Positions 31,776-42,084 of a stretch of 42,084 nt of DNA are shown in pieces. This stretch comes from Mesotaenium endlicherianum. Its lineage: Eukaryota > Streptophyta > Zygnematophyceae > Zygnematales > Mesotaeniaceae. The position numbers and the translations under genes are program-made. Within the stretch, counting starts at the first letter, position 1; the number at the start of each line of letters is the position of its first letter. The stretch spans positions 1 through 42,084 of the forward strand of contig WELA01007910.1 in assembly GCA_009602735.1 (NCBI GenBank). The letters run 5' to 3'. The notes below the pieces were generated by a model, which was not told where the DNA came from, ran no database searches, and saw only the letters and a program-made list of their open reading frames with translations.

Positions 31776-33366
31776 TCACATGTCACTGGCCCAAAGCCCG
31801 GGTGTAGCCTCCAACAGGTGATCATGAACCCACTTCCGCATCACTTCAAACGCATCCTCTGCATCCTCATCGTCGTCAATGCTTGCTGGGTGGTGCGCAA
31901 ATGCGTGGCCCCTGCCCTTGTATACCTTCAGACTTGAGCTCTTGATTCTTTTGGCAAGCTCTCGCACCTCGCCCACCTTGCAGAGGGGGTCCTGGTCACC
32001 CACGATCAAAAGTGTGGGGACCCGGATCCTGTCACCCAGCGCCGAATCGAATCTGGTCCCGTAAAATATCACCCCTGTGCTAAACCGCCCCTCCTCGTCT
32101 CTCGCAAGTGCCTGCACTGCCTGCCCGCCCCCGAAGCAGAACCCAAGCAATCCCACTCTGCCATGTCCCGGCAGCCCTCCCGTCTCCTCTTGTGGTGTCT
32201 GAGTCGAGTCCTGACTATCCTCTTCAAGAGCGCCATCATCTGCATGGCTGGCTGCGGCCTGCTCCAGAATGCCGTCCAGGCTGGACTTCAGAAAAGCATA
32301 TGCAGAGTTAATAGTGGCTTCCAGTCTCTCAGGGGTGTGCTGTGCGCGCCACTCTTCGAACTCCGGCCCTGACGAGGGGGACCCTTCAAAGGGCTCGCCC
32401 TGGAAGAGGTCCGGAATGAGCACACTGCAAGGCCGGAAAAGAGAAGGGACACGACACGGGAAAGAGCAAGCCTCAGTCTGCCAGACGGCCAGTACAGAAT
32501 AATTGAAGCTGCGGAGGCGGGACTAGGTGCAGCCGTGGTCACCCACCTCTACTGGCCCCAGCTGTAGGTTGAGGAGGTGCTGGAATCGGGAATGAGTCGT
32601 ATCTCACGTACTCTGACACGTCCATACTCCCACACGATTCTCCAGAAGCAGGCAGTATCTCAAGTGATAGCCATGAAAGGCAGAATTGCTCGCAGCTAGG
32701 GACATGCCGTGTTTGCATCTTACACAAGCACACACGCACACACGCACAGACACAGACACGCACACGCACACACACACACACAAGCGCGCGCACGCTTGTG
32801 CACGTCCACGCGTGTATCTACACACAAAAGCACATGCACTGACCGGAGGAGCGTGCGCAGATGTTTACCCCATGCAAGTTGTAAGCTTGCCTTACGTAAA
32901 ATGTGTACCACAGATGATATAACTAAACCATGAGCAAGGATATGAAGCATACTCTGACATATTGTTATGGGCATATGCCCTAAGAGCAAACAAGTGGGTG
33001 TATGTGTGCACGCAGGGATTTCTGAGCGGGGGGGGGNCACCTGTAACCGAAGCACGCGAGGCGATACGCAAAGTCGCGCGTGTCAGCATTCTCGTGCCCG
33101 CGGATGTCGGTCAGAAGCAGAACCCCGGCCCCGTTCTTGTTCTTGACCGCCTCCATGAGCAGGCCCCCAAACGACGAGCCAGCGTTCCCAATCTGGACCT
33201 CCCGCCCCAACACAAGCTCGCACTCCTCCGCCATCTGTCCCTCCTCTTGCACAGTTGAGCTGCCAGCTGTCGCTTGAAGGCTGCTCCTGCCTTTTTTCTT
33301 CGTGGACAGATGGTTTACTGTCCGCAGACCGAAGCGCCTCCAGGTGGCCTGGGCAGAGACGGACAT
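31776..33366 (-). CDS. Dienelactone hydrolase family protein
   Basis: Two exons, 33366-33041 and 32424-31776, joined across a 616-base intron (CAG|GTG donor, TTGCAG acceptor, phase 2), give 324 residues ending in TGA. It is an alpha/beta hydrolase of the carboxymethylenebutenolidase (DLH) family. VLLLTDIRG (82-90) is followed by VLIPDLFQGEP (110-120); GFCFGGG (203-209) carries the nucleophile Cys205; VGDQDPL (250-256) supplies the acidic residue (probably Asp254); GRGHAF (280-285) supplies His282. The Cys-His-Asp triad is complete, so it should be an active serine-hydrolase-like esterase on an unknown ester or lactone. Residues 1-45 are rich in Ser, Thr, Arg and Lys and low in acids, consistent with an organelle transit peptide. 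An acidic, Gln-rich loop (about 168-196) before the nucleophile is longer than in bacterial DLH. The start is the first ATG of the open frame; an upstream exon cannot be excluded. Confidence 0.88.
32722..32795. repeat. (CA)n-rich microsatellite in the hydrolase intron
   Basis: Imperfect CA/CG dinucleotide repeats with a longest pure stretch of about seven CA units. It lies inside the 616-base intron of the hydrolase gene and is probably length-polymorphic. Confidence 0.9.
33030..33037. other. G-run with an unresolved base (assembly ambiguity)
   Basis: A run of G followed by N at 33037, two bases inside the intron from the donor GT (33039-33040). The length of the run is uncertain, but it does not affect the coding sequence if the intron is as drawn. 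Confidence 0.9.
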
Positions 33367-36300
33367 GTTGCGAGATCTGAGAGCATGCCGGCTGAGGGCG
33401 GGCGTAGACTGGCAGAGGGACACCGCGGCTGCACCCACAACAGCACAAGAGGCCTCAGAATCGGTCCTGCCTCCTCTGCGCACACTTCCAGTGCCACTGT
33501 CGCACCCGGAAGGAGAAAGCCATCAGCAGTACGTGTGACACTGCTGCCACGACTTAGCATCGCCTCCGACACCGTACAACCTGCATCCACATTTCTTCAC
33601 TTTCCACCTCAGCGTTCACACCCGCGGAAATGAGTGCAGGTGGGCCGTCACGCGACCCCATGCCTTGAACCCCTACGAGCTTCCTGTGAAGCACAGCCAC
33701 GACTTCCAAGTGGAGGGCAATGTGCTCAGAGCACAACGAGTCTCCGAGCATCATGTTGACAGCAGGTGCGCTTGTGCCGCTCCCCCCCCCCAATGGCTGG
33801 AGCATGAGCGACAGGTTTGACTGTTCCACCCAGCTTCTCCTGTGGGACTTGGGCTAGGCACTTCTCTGCTGGGCGAGTTTAGGGTTCTAATGTCGGGGGA
33901 GCATTGCATGCTTCTAAAGAGGGTTGCCATTGCTGCTGCTGCCCGCAGCAACAGGTAGCGGGAGTCACTCGCCTCTCTCCCGCCCCCTGCCCCAGCCCCT
34001 GCCCGCATCTCTGTGTGACCCATGATTGACAGGAGAGGAAGGCGTGTCTCGCGGCACATGGGGATGCAGAAGCACATGAAGCCGGGGGGGGAGAAGGGTG
34101 TCGTGAGGGAGTTCTGATATATTTCATGGGCATGCCTGACTCAGCAAAGAGCGCGACTGCAGCCTTTCAGGGTTGGTTGTCACCTAGCTCCCATTTTCTG
34201 GGTCAACATGCCTGCCTTCCCTCTAAGACTGCTGGACATGCTGCACGCTGGTTCAAAAATATATTCAACTGACCCTGCAGACATCGAGAAGGAACTTTTG
34301 CATTGCACCGCTCTGTAGACACGTACAGTGCAGGAGCACCTGATACCAGAAGGACTCTCGACGCCCTTCTCTCCTCCCATAGACAGACATGATCTATGTC
34401 CGTGAGCCTAAATGCCCTGGGGCTCCCACACTGCCAGAATAATATAGTTGACGAAGAAAAGAAAGTGAACAATACTGAGCTTCTACTTTCCCCTTGCTTA
34501 AAGTGTGTGAAGGAGTATAACGACGGTGGAAGCGAGCTTGCCACTCACCTGGACTCCTTACGCAGATAAAGGCTCCACTCTCTTCTAGAAAGGCCCGCTC
34601 ATGCCCCCTAATCCCCTCCTCCCCCCTCTCATACTGTTCTCTCTAATTCACAGGACGTGGCAGTATTACACGAATACAGTCACATAGCAGGTTTGGCAGA
34701 CATGCATAGATTTCACAAATAAGAATGGTATGTCCAGAGGCCATAGTTAACGACCAAGGAAATGTTTATTTTAGCGAGCATGTTCAGGATATGTTTCCTT
34801 CAGCAGTGCAGAAAGGGTGCAGGCCGATTTCCCCACCACATTCTGTATCAAGTTGGATGAGTACAAACTCTCAAGCAAAAGTGCGAAGTACAAATGGCTA
34901 GAAGAAAGACTGCTGCAGACGGGTCAACAAGACAATACTCTCCCTTTACATGCACTGCACGTCATCTGCTTGCTTCATAGTACGTCTTAAAGCAGGCACA
35001 AGAAATGACCTCGAAGGTCTATCCCCAACACAGTGTCTTGTTGCCCCCACAAAGTGCTTACTGAATGTCAACCACATGCTTTTTCTACGTGGACTTGTGG
35101 GACTTCCAACATATTCTCAAGTATACCATAGTGACGTGGAAAGGAGGCAGAACTATTGGGCTACTCCTTGTTAGGCTATGGTAATCCTTATAGGGAAGAC
35201 TATTGAAAGACATACCTCTACCACTAGTGGGAGCCGCGCAGCCCTCTGGCCCCTGGTCGAGGAACCTTCTCCAACCCACGCTTCCAAATAACGAACCACT
35301 CGCCGACATTGCCACTGCCATGACGAGGCAATGCAATAAGAAATGAAATGCCTTTCAAGTTTGCACTCCTACTAAGTGATTTTTAAGAATGGAGTTTTAT
35401 CCAGCTCCCACGTAAACCACGTGAGCCACCTTCTCCTGCTCGCTGGTACAGAGAGGTCGCACTTAGCCTTTGAAGTATGATGAACCGTAGAAGCTGTGAA
35501 CAAGATTCACTTATTGTAAGTTTGCAGAAAAATAAGGCAATGTGCTTGCTTGTTGGTCTACAACGCGAATGTGTAGGACAACAGAAAGAGGAAATCGGCA
35601 GCAATGCAAGTTTGTCAGATAACATTCTTTAGCATGTATTTTAGCTAAATATCTACCTCGACTTCATGGCAAATTTGGGCAAAACAATCCTTCCTTGCAC
35701 TCCAGAGTCCAGTGTAGAACGTGACATCATCTCTAAAAAATATGCACTCGATCACGCCCACACACGCTCCTGCAAGCTCAAGCACGCTCGCCGGGGTCCC
35801 ACAATCATGGAACACCATGAAACTCGATGGAACAGAATCTCTTCTGATCTCGTCACATTCAGATGATCTTCCGAGCCTGCTCATTTTCGTATGAACTCAT
35901 ATAAACTGGTTCAAAATGGGCTAACCATTGATATTTATATTAGCCATATGTTCAATATGGCTAACCATTAATATATAGTAGGCATTTATGTCTAGTGAAT
36001 AAAAAAATTAGAACTACTCCCAGCCACCGTATTCCATTTTGGCCAGGTGAGCAATCTCGAGTCAATTGGGTGATACGGGATCAGACGGATGGATTGAGAT
36101 GGATATATGGGCCCAGACACTACTGAAATGCCAACGCCGAGAAGGCTGGGATGCGCCGAGGTGCTGAGTAGTGGAACCCGAGGTGCGCTGTTGCACGCTG
36201 TTTAAGTTGAGGGGAGTGGGTGTGAATCGTGACCCAGTGTGACCCAGTGTGACCACTAGGTGCGACAGAATGTAATGTCTTCTTGAGCGTGTGATAATAG

Positions 36301-37320
36301 TGTCTGACATGACGTCTACAGACGTCTACAGGCACCTACAGGAGACGACAGCCATCGACGTCCATGTTGTGTCTCAGTGGCAAACAGCGGACGCTTCTAC
36401 TTTCGACCAGTTGCGACGTTTCCAGCGTCATGAAGATCTTTTGAATTTTCGAAGTTCCTATCGCCCAGGTTCATGCTTGGTTAATACACTACTTCCCCCA
36501 TGCAATGATGAATTGTTCAAAGAGCTTGATAAGAAAAGTTTCACGTAGAGAAGACTTTTCCATGTAGTGTGAACCGGCTCTCGATGTGTGTGCTGTCGGT
36601 ATGCAATCTGTTGGCCCAAATAATTATATCCCATTTCCTTGGCATCAACCAAAGGTAGCTGTTGCCGTTCTCTACGAGTTCCTGTGGGCACTTGTGGACT
36701 ATTTCCAAATGCTTCAGAAGAATATGTGGTCTGGTTAGCACCTGAACCGTGGGTAATGAACTACGTTCTGTCTCTCTGGCAGTGGCTGGGATACGTGGTG
36801 TTCGAGCAGAGTACACATAGCTGACACTGAGCTGGAAATTATACCTGATTGATATGGAAAGAATGAAATTTCGGGGTAAAATATGTCGCCAGATTTTTCA
36901 GGACGTGACAATGAGTAGAAGTTCTTCCCTGAGCTCTTGAATCCAGATGGGGATAAAGAGGGAGAGTTCTAAATGACGTAGCCGAGGCAAGGAGTTAGAT
37001 GAAGCACCTCTGTAGCACAGATACCGAAACACCTACAATTTCAAACCTGAGGTTTTTGTCTGAATAGGACCTCAAACATGTCTGGAAGAGATTAACTCAC
37101 AGCATCATAGAGGAGTTGCAGCGTGGGCAATAGTGCCCAGTGTTTGTACAGTAAGCTTATGCTTGAGACACGTCCACCTACACAGGTGCAGTAGTGAAGG
37201 AAGTCAATCGTTGGAACCATCTGTGCATAGACACGCACTTGAAGTGTCTCTGAAGCCTGAATTGGTCAGTGGGTTCGAAATTGATTAGGCTGCAAAAGCG
37301 AGGTTCATATAGCTATAGTG
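33367..37320. other. Divergent intergenic region between hydrolase and SepSecS genes
   Basis: About 4 kb between two divergent starts, so it should hold both promoters and 5' leaders. There are many small frames (up to about 120 codons) on both strands, none with a domain that I recognise. A perfect 10-pair hairpin lies at 35940-35964, and a GTGACCCA tandem repeat near 36229-36253. Non-coding RNA or unrecognised short exons cannot be excluded. Confidence 0.5.
35940..35964. other. Perfect inverted repeat (hairpin)
   Basis: TTAGCCATAT and ATATGGCTAA with a 5-base loop. A related CTAACCATTNATAT sequence occurs just upstream at 35921-35934. It may be the remains of a small transposon. Confidence 0.7.
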
Positions 37321-40300
37321 ATGAATGAAGCAAATTTGAAACTGGCAGAGGGCTTGGTGTCTAAGAGTTATGTGCGCCAAGGGGGGCAGGCACTACAACA
37401 GCGCCATAACCTTGTAAATTCTTAACCCACGTCTTGTTCCCAGGCCCAATTGAGCAAAAACGGGGGCTGGATCCCATACCTGTTGCATGCCCCACCCCGT
37501 TCTCCCAGCATTCCAAGAGGGTAGGTCTCTAGCAATCAGGGCAGCCATGTGAAACGTGAGCTGTGAAAAGGGACTGCTGCATACTTGATGTGCATCACGG
37601 GAAGAGCCCTCTTCCTTCAAACACTACATTCATACATGGGTACTTGGTGCTGGCCCCTTGAGCCAGTCTCAAGGAGGCCTCGTGTTTGAAAGGAGCACAG
37701 TCCAAAAGCGCTTCACAAGCTGTGCCTGCCTCCAACGACATCGTCCATTCGTCTGCCCCTGCGTTTGAAAGTTGATGGCCTTCTATGACAAGGGGGGGAA
37801 GGGGGGGGGGGATGAAAGCAGGACTGTCATTCTGCATGCAAAAATTAAGAAGTGGGTGGCGGACGTCATAATGATTAGTTTGCATGTGGTCGCCGCACTT
37901 CTTTCACTCACCTCTGCGACTGAGTGGTGTTATTCCTCCCTTCTCTCTTTCTCATCCTATGACACATACATGCGTACATTAAAATTCACATATGTATGGG
38001 TCGTACTCTAGAAAGCGTGTCAACTGTATCCACGGCCCTCTCAAGCAGACCATTGCCAAAGCATCTGGCTTCCATCTTGAAGAAGATAATCTTGCCTGCC
38101 ATTGTGCAAGTCGTTTGCTATCAAGTGTGCCCAGTTTGCCAGTGCAGGGCCAGTGAATCATCCCACTGGCATCCGATTCCAGAGCTGGAAACGATGTCGA
38201 AGTATGAACATCAACCAACTTACCAGTCCTCCAGGACATGTCACGCTGTGCACATCTGTGGACATTGCAGACGCCAATATGCACAAGCTCAGGGGGTCTA
38301 TGCTGTCATAAGGAATCCATTTTGGTCTGCTCACTCACATTTACCACGTCATCCCTGTGGCTGTGGCAGGTGAAGACGCTACTGTCGCAGAAGCAGTTGC
38401 CGGCAGAGGGGTGGGACGATGCCACCATTGAAGTGCTTCTACACGTCCGTACCTACCCACCTGCTTCCCCACGTCTCTGCCTGCTGCTTGTGGGCTGTTA
38501 GTGCCTGGGCTCTCCTCACCTTTTCACATTGGTCTCCAAGAGGCTGGGTAGCCTAGGAGAGGCGTGGATGGTGGCGTGGAGAGAGGGGACGCAGTTTGTG
38601 CACCTTGCACGTAAGGGTGCACATCTGCAATTGCACTCATGGAGGGACATGTGTCCTATCCCCAACAAACACTCATATACACATATAAGCAGAAGCATAC
38701 AACAGTTGTGTATATAATCTTGGGCTATATATTACTTTCCGCCTTGTGAATACCATCAGGACACGTACCCACGCATCCCTCACTCAAGGCTCTGCTCTTT
38801 TACGCGAGCACTTGGCATCTGTATTTGTGGGCAATCCCACTTGAAACTTGCACACCAGCATGTCCTGCAGACATTACCCGCGCCTTCAGAATAATCACAA
38901 GATCTGCTCTATGCAACCTCATCAGCTTGGAGCCGATTCATGCGTAAGGTAGTGCTTGTTTATTTGCTACTTGATGCTGCTTCACACTACAGATTTGTCT
39001 CTCTGGAGCAAAATTGAAGTTTCTCCAACTCATCTCCTGGAGTGCTGACAGCGCACAAGTACCTGAAATATCCGAGGAGAGATGAGGCACCACCATGTGG
39101 CCATACCGGAAAGGCATAGACGCCGTTGTAATTGTGCCGTTACACAAGTGTAAGAAGATTCCCACTCCCACATGTGAGGCCGCGTCCACCAGGAAGACCC
39201 GCCCTCGCAGCGGCCTGCCTCTCCCTCTCAGTGCGTCTCGTCTTCTCCCTTTCCTTTGCTGCCGCTCCCCTCCAGGACCTGGCGATGATGGACAGCAACA
39301 ACTTCCGGGGGGCAGTGGGGATGGGCGAGCGGGAGGCGCGATGCTTCTCGCCGCTTGTGGCCGCGCGCCACTTCCGCCTGGCGCACGGCATTGGCAGGTC
39401 GGGCGCCATCGACGACGAGCAGCCCAAGGTGCTTCCTCCCTCCCTCCCTCCCTTCCCCCCCCTTCTCTCCCTCCCTCCCTCCCTCCTTCTCCCAATCCCT
39501 TCCCTCTCCCTCTCCCTCTCCCTCTCGTGCGGCGCCCATGTCCGTGGATGGGAGCTGTGCGCAGATCTGCATGTGTCCATAAAAGGCAAGCGTGTGTGAC
39601 AGTGCTAAGCTGTATGTAGGTCGTAAAGCGTTGTGTGATGTGGCTGTCCTCCATCAGGCAGGCCTCGCTGGCTTGCAGCGGCATGCAAGCTAACACCTTG
39701 ACTTTGAACACGTGTGCCGTATGACAGGCTGCTGGCTCGACACTTGTTGCACGTCTCACAAATTGTCTCGCAAAGGATGCCCTCACACACGCCGGCTTAC
39801 TTGGTGGGACCTCTCCCTCTCTCATATATTCACTTCTTCCCTTGGCCCTGAGTCAGCGGTTGGTCAAGCAAGTGTCTGATCAGGGAGGCGTGACTGCAGC
39901 AGTGCACTGCCGGCTGTCCCAGACGCTTGACGCTGGATCATTGCTGCCTTGTGGCCACCGCCCCTGGCGTAACTTGCCACACTTTTGAAACTGCGAGCCT
40001 GGTTCCACCGTGTGCAGTTTGGGAGCATTGGTTATACATGGCAAATGCAGGAAGGGAGCAGAGCAACGGACAGAGGGTGAAGGTGAGGGAGAGGGAGGGA
40101 CGCGAGAGGGGCAGAAGGGTTGCTGAAGGGGAGAATTAGGGGAGAGAGGGTGAGAGGGGGAGAGGGAGAGGGGAAGGGAGAGGGTGAGGGCAAGGGGGGG
40201 GGCGGGGGGGGGCAGAGATGAGGGCAAGCAGAAAGCTGGAGAGGGGGAGAAGGGAGCGGAGCTTCAATGATCTCCAACGCTGTTCTTTTGTCGCCCTCGC

Positions 40301-41906
40301 TGTGCTGAGCCCACTTGCCCTCCTCTCCCCCTCCACCTCCCCCTCCCCCCGGCAGCCAGTCAGGCTGTGTTTGATCCGGGTGTCCACCGTCGTCTCATCC
40401 TCTCTCTGCCGACAGGCTGTGCTTCCAGTTTGGTTTTACGATGCCGCCATATGACTGAGTTACAAGCGCGTCCTGAGCGTGCGAGAAAGCGGTGCTGTGG
40501 TGGTGGTGATGGCGCTCCCCAGATGTGGGCAGCGTGAGTGTGCTGCCGGTGGCCACGGGCATGGCGCTCACTCTCACGCTCACCGCACTCCGCCAATCCC
40601 GCCCCTCCTCTGCAAGGTGCTGCTCCCCGGCCCTCTCACCCTTCTCGTCGTCGTATCAAGCCCCCCAGTGTGGCACAGACATGCATGCTTTCCCGCTACA
40701 CAGCAGGAAGCTTGCACCCTCATGCTGTTGTACTTCGACTGGGCAAGCAGAGGCACATCTTGGTGCTCTTTATCGTGCGATGAATTTGGCCTCCTCAGTG
40801 AGAAGCTAGCGTGGAGCAGAAGAAGATGTGCACAGGTGAGAATCCTGATGGGGAAGTGTCGGGGGGGAAGTTGCAGGTTCGTGCTGTGGCCCAGGATTGA
40901 TCAGAAAGCGTGCGTCAAGTCTGTGCTGGCGGCAGGGCTGGAACTTGCGGTGCGCTCCCTCCTCCTTCTGCCTCTCTGTCTCTCTGGTGCTGCATTCTGC
41001 AGGTTCTACTCTGTTCATTGTGGAGGTCCCCTTTATAATGGCCGATACATTTCGTAGAATCAGTGAGGCAGTTGTCACTGTACGGCCCCTTGCAGATACA
41101 TATATTCCTGTTCATGTTCAATGGCACCTGTGCATGCATATGTATTTTGGTATGGACGTGCGTGTGTGTCTCTGCGTGTTTCTGCAGCGAGAGGAAGAGG
41201 GAGAGAGGGAGAGTGCACACGTTCAGTTAATGGGTGGTCAAGCATGCGTGTGCCTGCCCTTCTCAAATGCACCTCGTGCACGTCTGGCTGGCTGGCTGGC
41301 TGGCTGCCAGGTGGTGCCCAACCTGATGGATGGCGACGAGCTCACCACTGACCTGGATGCCCTCCAGCGGGAGATTCGCCGCAGGGGTGGGAACTCCATC
41401 CTGTGCGTGCTGTCCACCACTTCGTGCTTTGCGCCGCGAGGGGCTGACAGGTAACCCCCCGATCTTCTCAGGCAAGCCTGCATGCCCACCCATACGCACG
41501 CTCTCATCAAAGAATGTCATGCATGCGCTGCCTGCACAGGGGCCCAGGCAAACCTGAGGGTGCTCCCATTTGCACTCAACAAATTTGCTCTTGTTCTTTG
41601 TCTCTTCCTCCTGCTGCTACTGCTGCCGCTGCTTGCCGCTACATGGCTCATCTGCCGTCAATCCTACCGGCCGCAGTGTCCCTGCCCGCGCGCACGCTCG
41701 TGTCGGGTGCATGATGCCCTCACCAATGGCACGCAGTTTTGGGCCCTTCTCATGTCCTGCTGGGGGCTGATGTGGGGCTCGCCTTTGGCGCGCATGATGG
41801 GTGGTCTTGCCAAGCGTGTGACTGGACACCCAGGGTGGAGGAGATAGCAAAGCTGTGTGCACGCGAGGGCGTGCCCCATGTCATCAACAACGCCTACGGC
41901 GTCCAG
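37321..41906 (+). CDS. SEPSECS: O-phosphoseryl-tRNA(Sec):selenium transferase, partial (gene continues past the window)
   Basis: Eight exons on the plus strand (37321-37413, 38370-38444, 39276-39428, 39728-39803, 40523-40616, 40877-40949, 41311-41450, 41834-41906) join with matching phase into 777 bases, 259 codons. The enzyme is PLP-dependent and converts phosphoseryl-tRNA(Sec) to selenocysteinyl-tRNA(Sec) with selenophosphate, in the cytosol. Family marks in order: [13 protein letters not shown] (12-24), [14 protein letters not shown] (43-56), MMDSNNFRG (60-68), GMGEREAR (71-78), HGIGRSG (93-99), [49 protein letters not shown] and VINNAYGVQ (251-259). Arg75, Arg97 and Gln105 fall at the same numbers as the substrate-binding residues of the human enzyme. 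The PLP lysine (human 284) lies about 25 residues beyond the last visible exon and is outside the window. The start is the first ATG, after in-frame stops. The exon 2 donor (CAC|GTCCGT) is weak but is required by the protein. Confidence 0.93.
39429..39727 (+). other. SepSecS intron 3 with polypyrimidine tract
   Basis: Contains a tract of CCCT and CCCTCT repeats at about 39436-39526, strongly strand-asymmetric. The tract is far from the acceptor at 39727, so it is not simply the splice-site pyrimidine tract. Its sequence is complementary to the purine tract of intron 4. Confidence 0.8.
39804..40522 (+). other. SepSecS intron 4 with polypurine tract
   Basis: 719 bases with a GGGAGA/GAGGG-rich homopurine stretch at about 40077-40215, and poly-G at about 40194-40211. 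The donor is CTTG|GTGGGA and the acceptor CCCCAG. The acceptor was chosen over a nearby GGGCAG because only it keeps frame and family length. Confidence 0.75.
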
Positions 41907-42084
41907 GTACTCCTGGCAGAGGCCCCCTGGGGGAAGGGGGGAGCCCCAGTGAGGGAGATGCACACTGTGCCAGCTTAAAGCAATGATGTCGATTTCTCTG
42001 TACTACGTGCTGCATTGCCGACACTCTGCGCAGATGAGTAGTTTTCTGAGGGGAAAGAATGAGGCCGCGGGGGGGGCGGGGACA
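41907..42084 (+). other. Start of SepSecS intron 8, cut by the window edge
   Basis: After GTCCAG the donor is GTACTC. The remaining 178 bases contain no continuation of the protein, so the next exon lies beyond position 42084. Confidence 0.8.

Noticed and set aside
32539..33055. Cys/Val-rich and Thr/His-rich frames over the CA repeat
   Set aside because: Translations of a dinucleotide repeat inside an intron.
38938..39825. 295-codon minus-strand frame
   Set aside because: Runs through the Gly/Arg translation of the CCCT tract and opposite SepSecS exons 3 and 4; antisense shadow.
40479..41057. 192-codon plus-strand frame
   Set aside because: Reads across SepSecS exons 5 and 6 and the intron between; only the exon parts match the family.
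1..42084. CRISPR arrays, bacterial operons or ribosomal RNA
   Set aside because: No spaced direct repeats, no rRNA sequence; introns and telomere show a eukaryotic nuclear chromosome.

Overview
The window is the left end of a chromosome from a green-lineage eukaryote. It opens with about eleven copies of the plant-type telomere repeat (CCCTAAA on the + strand) and then holds spliced nuclear genes among decayed transposons. Three clues bear on the organism. The telomere is TTTAGGG type. There is an AP2/ERF transcription factor with a CRF-like acidic motif, which is known from streptophytes. There is an O-phosphoseryl-tRNA(Sec):selenium transferase (SepSecS), an enzyme of selenocysteine synthesis kept by many algae and not expected in seed plants. 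A piggyBac element is also present. A streptophyte alga or another early-diverging green lineage fits best; I cannot name the species.

Layout. 1-77 telomere; 78-1262 subtelomeric sequence without a recognised gene; 1263-5275 (+) a two-exon gene for a soluble-pyrophosphatase-like domain with a long disordered tail; 6564-9470 (-) a seven-exon, 499-residue AP2/ERF factor whose exons join in frame; 9471-12901 AT-rich sequence without a recognised gene; 12902-19891 a decayed Ty3/gypsy chromovirus (coding strand -) with an unclassified 1.24 kb insertion in its integrase; 19942-29755 a second chromovirus (-) with a perfect GTTAA target duplication and a piggyBac element (25311-28593) nested in its gag at TTAA; 29756-31775 AT-rich sequence; 31776-33366 (-) a two-exon dienelactone-hydrolase-family protein; 33367-37320 a 4 kb divergent intergenic region; 37321 to beyond the right edge (+) the SepSecS gene, eight exons of which can be placed.

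How the parts relate. The four host genes do not form a pathway that I can see. The pyrophosphatase-like gene and the AP2 gene are convergent; the hydrolase and SepSecS genes are divergent. The middle 17 kb is a nested transposon block: gypsy 1 carrying a small insertion, gypsy 2 fifty bases away, and piggyBac inside gypsy 2. All the transposon coding regions carry stops or frameshifts.

The most unusual item is the subtelomeric gene. It keeps the pyrophosphatase fold signatures but has lost or split the main metal-binding loop. Its roughly 840-residue tail ends in a canonical protein phosphatase 1 docking motif (RRVSF). It looks like a pseudoenzyme turned scaffold or regulator. Two adjacent hairpins just upstream of the AP2 factor's start codon, and complementary purine and pyrimidine tracts flanking exon 4 of SepSecS, are also worth a look. 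All exon joins were derived by hand from GT/AG sites, phase and family similarity, without transcripts or database searches.
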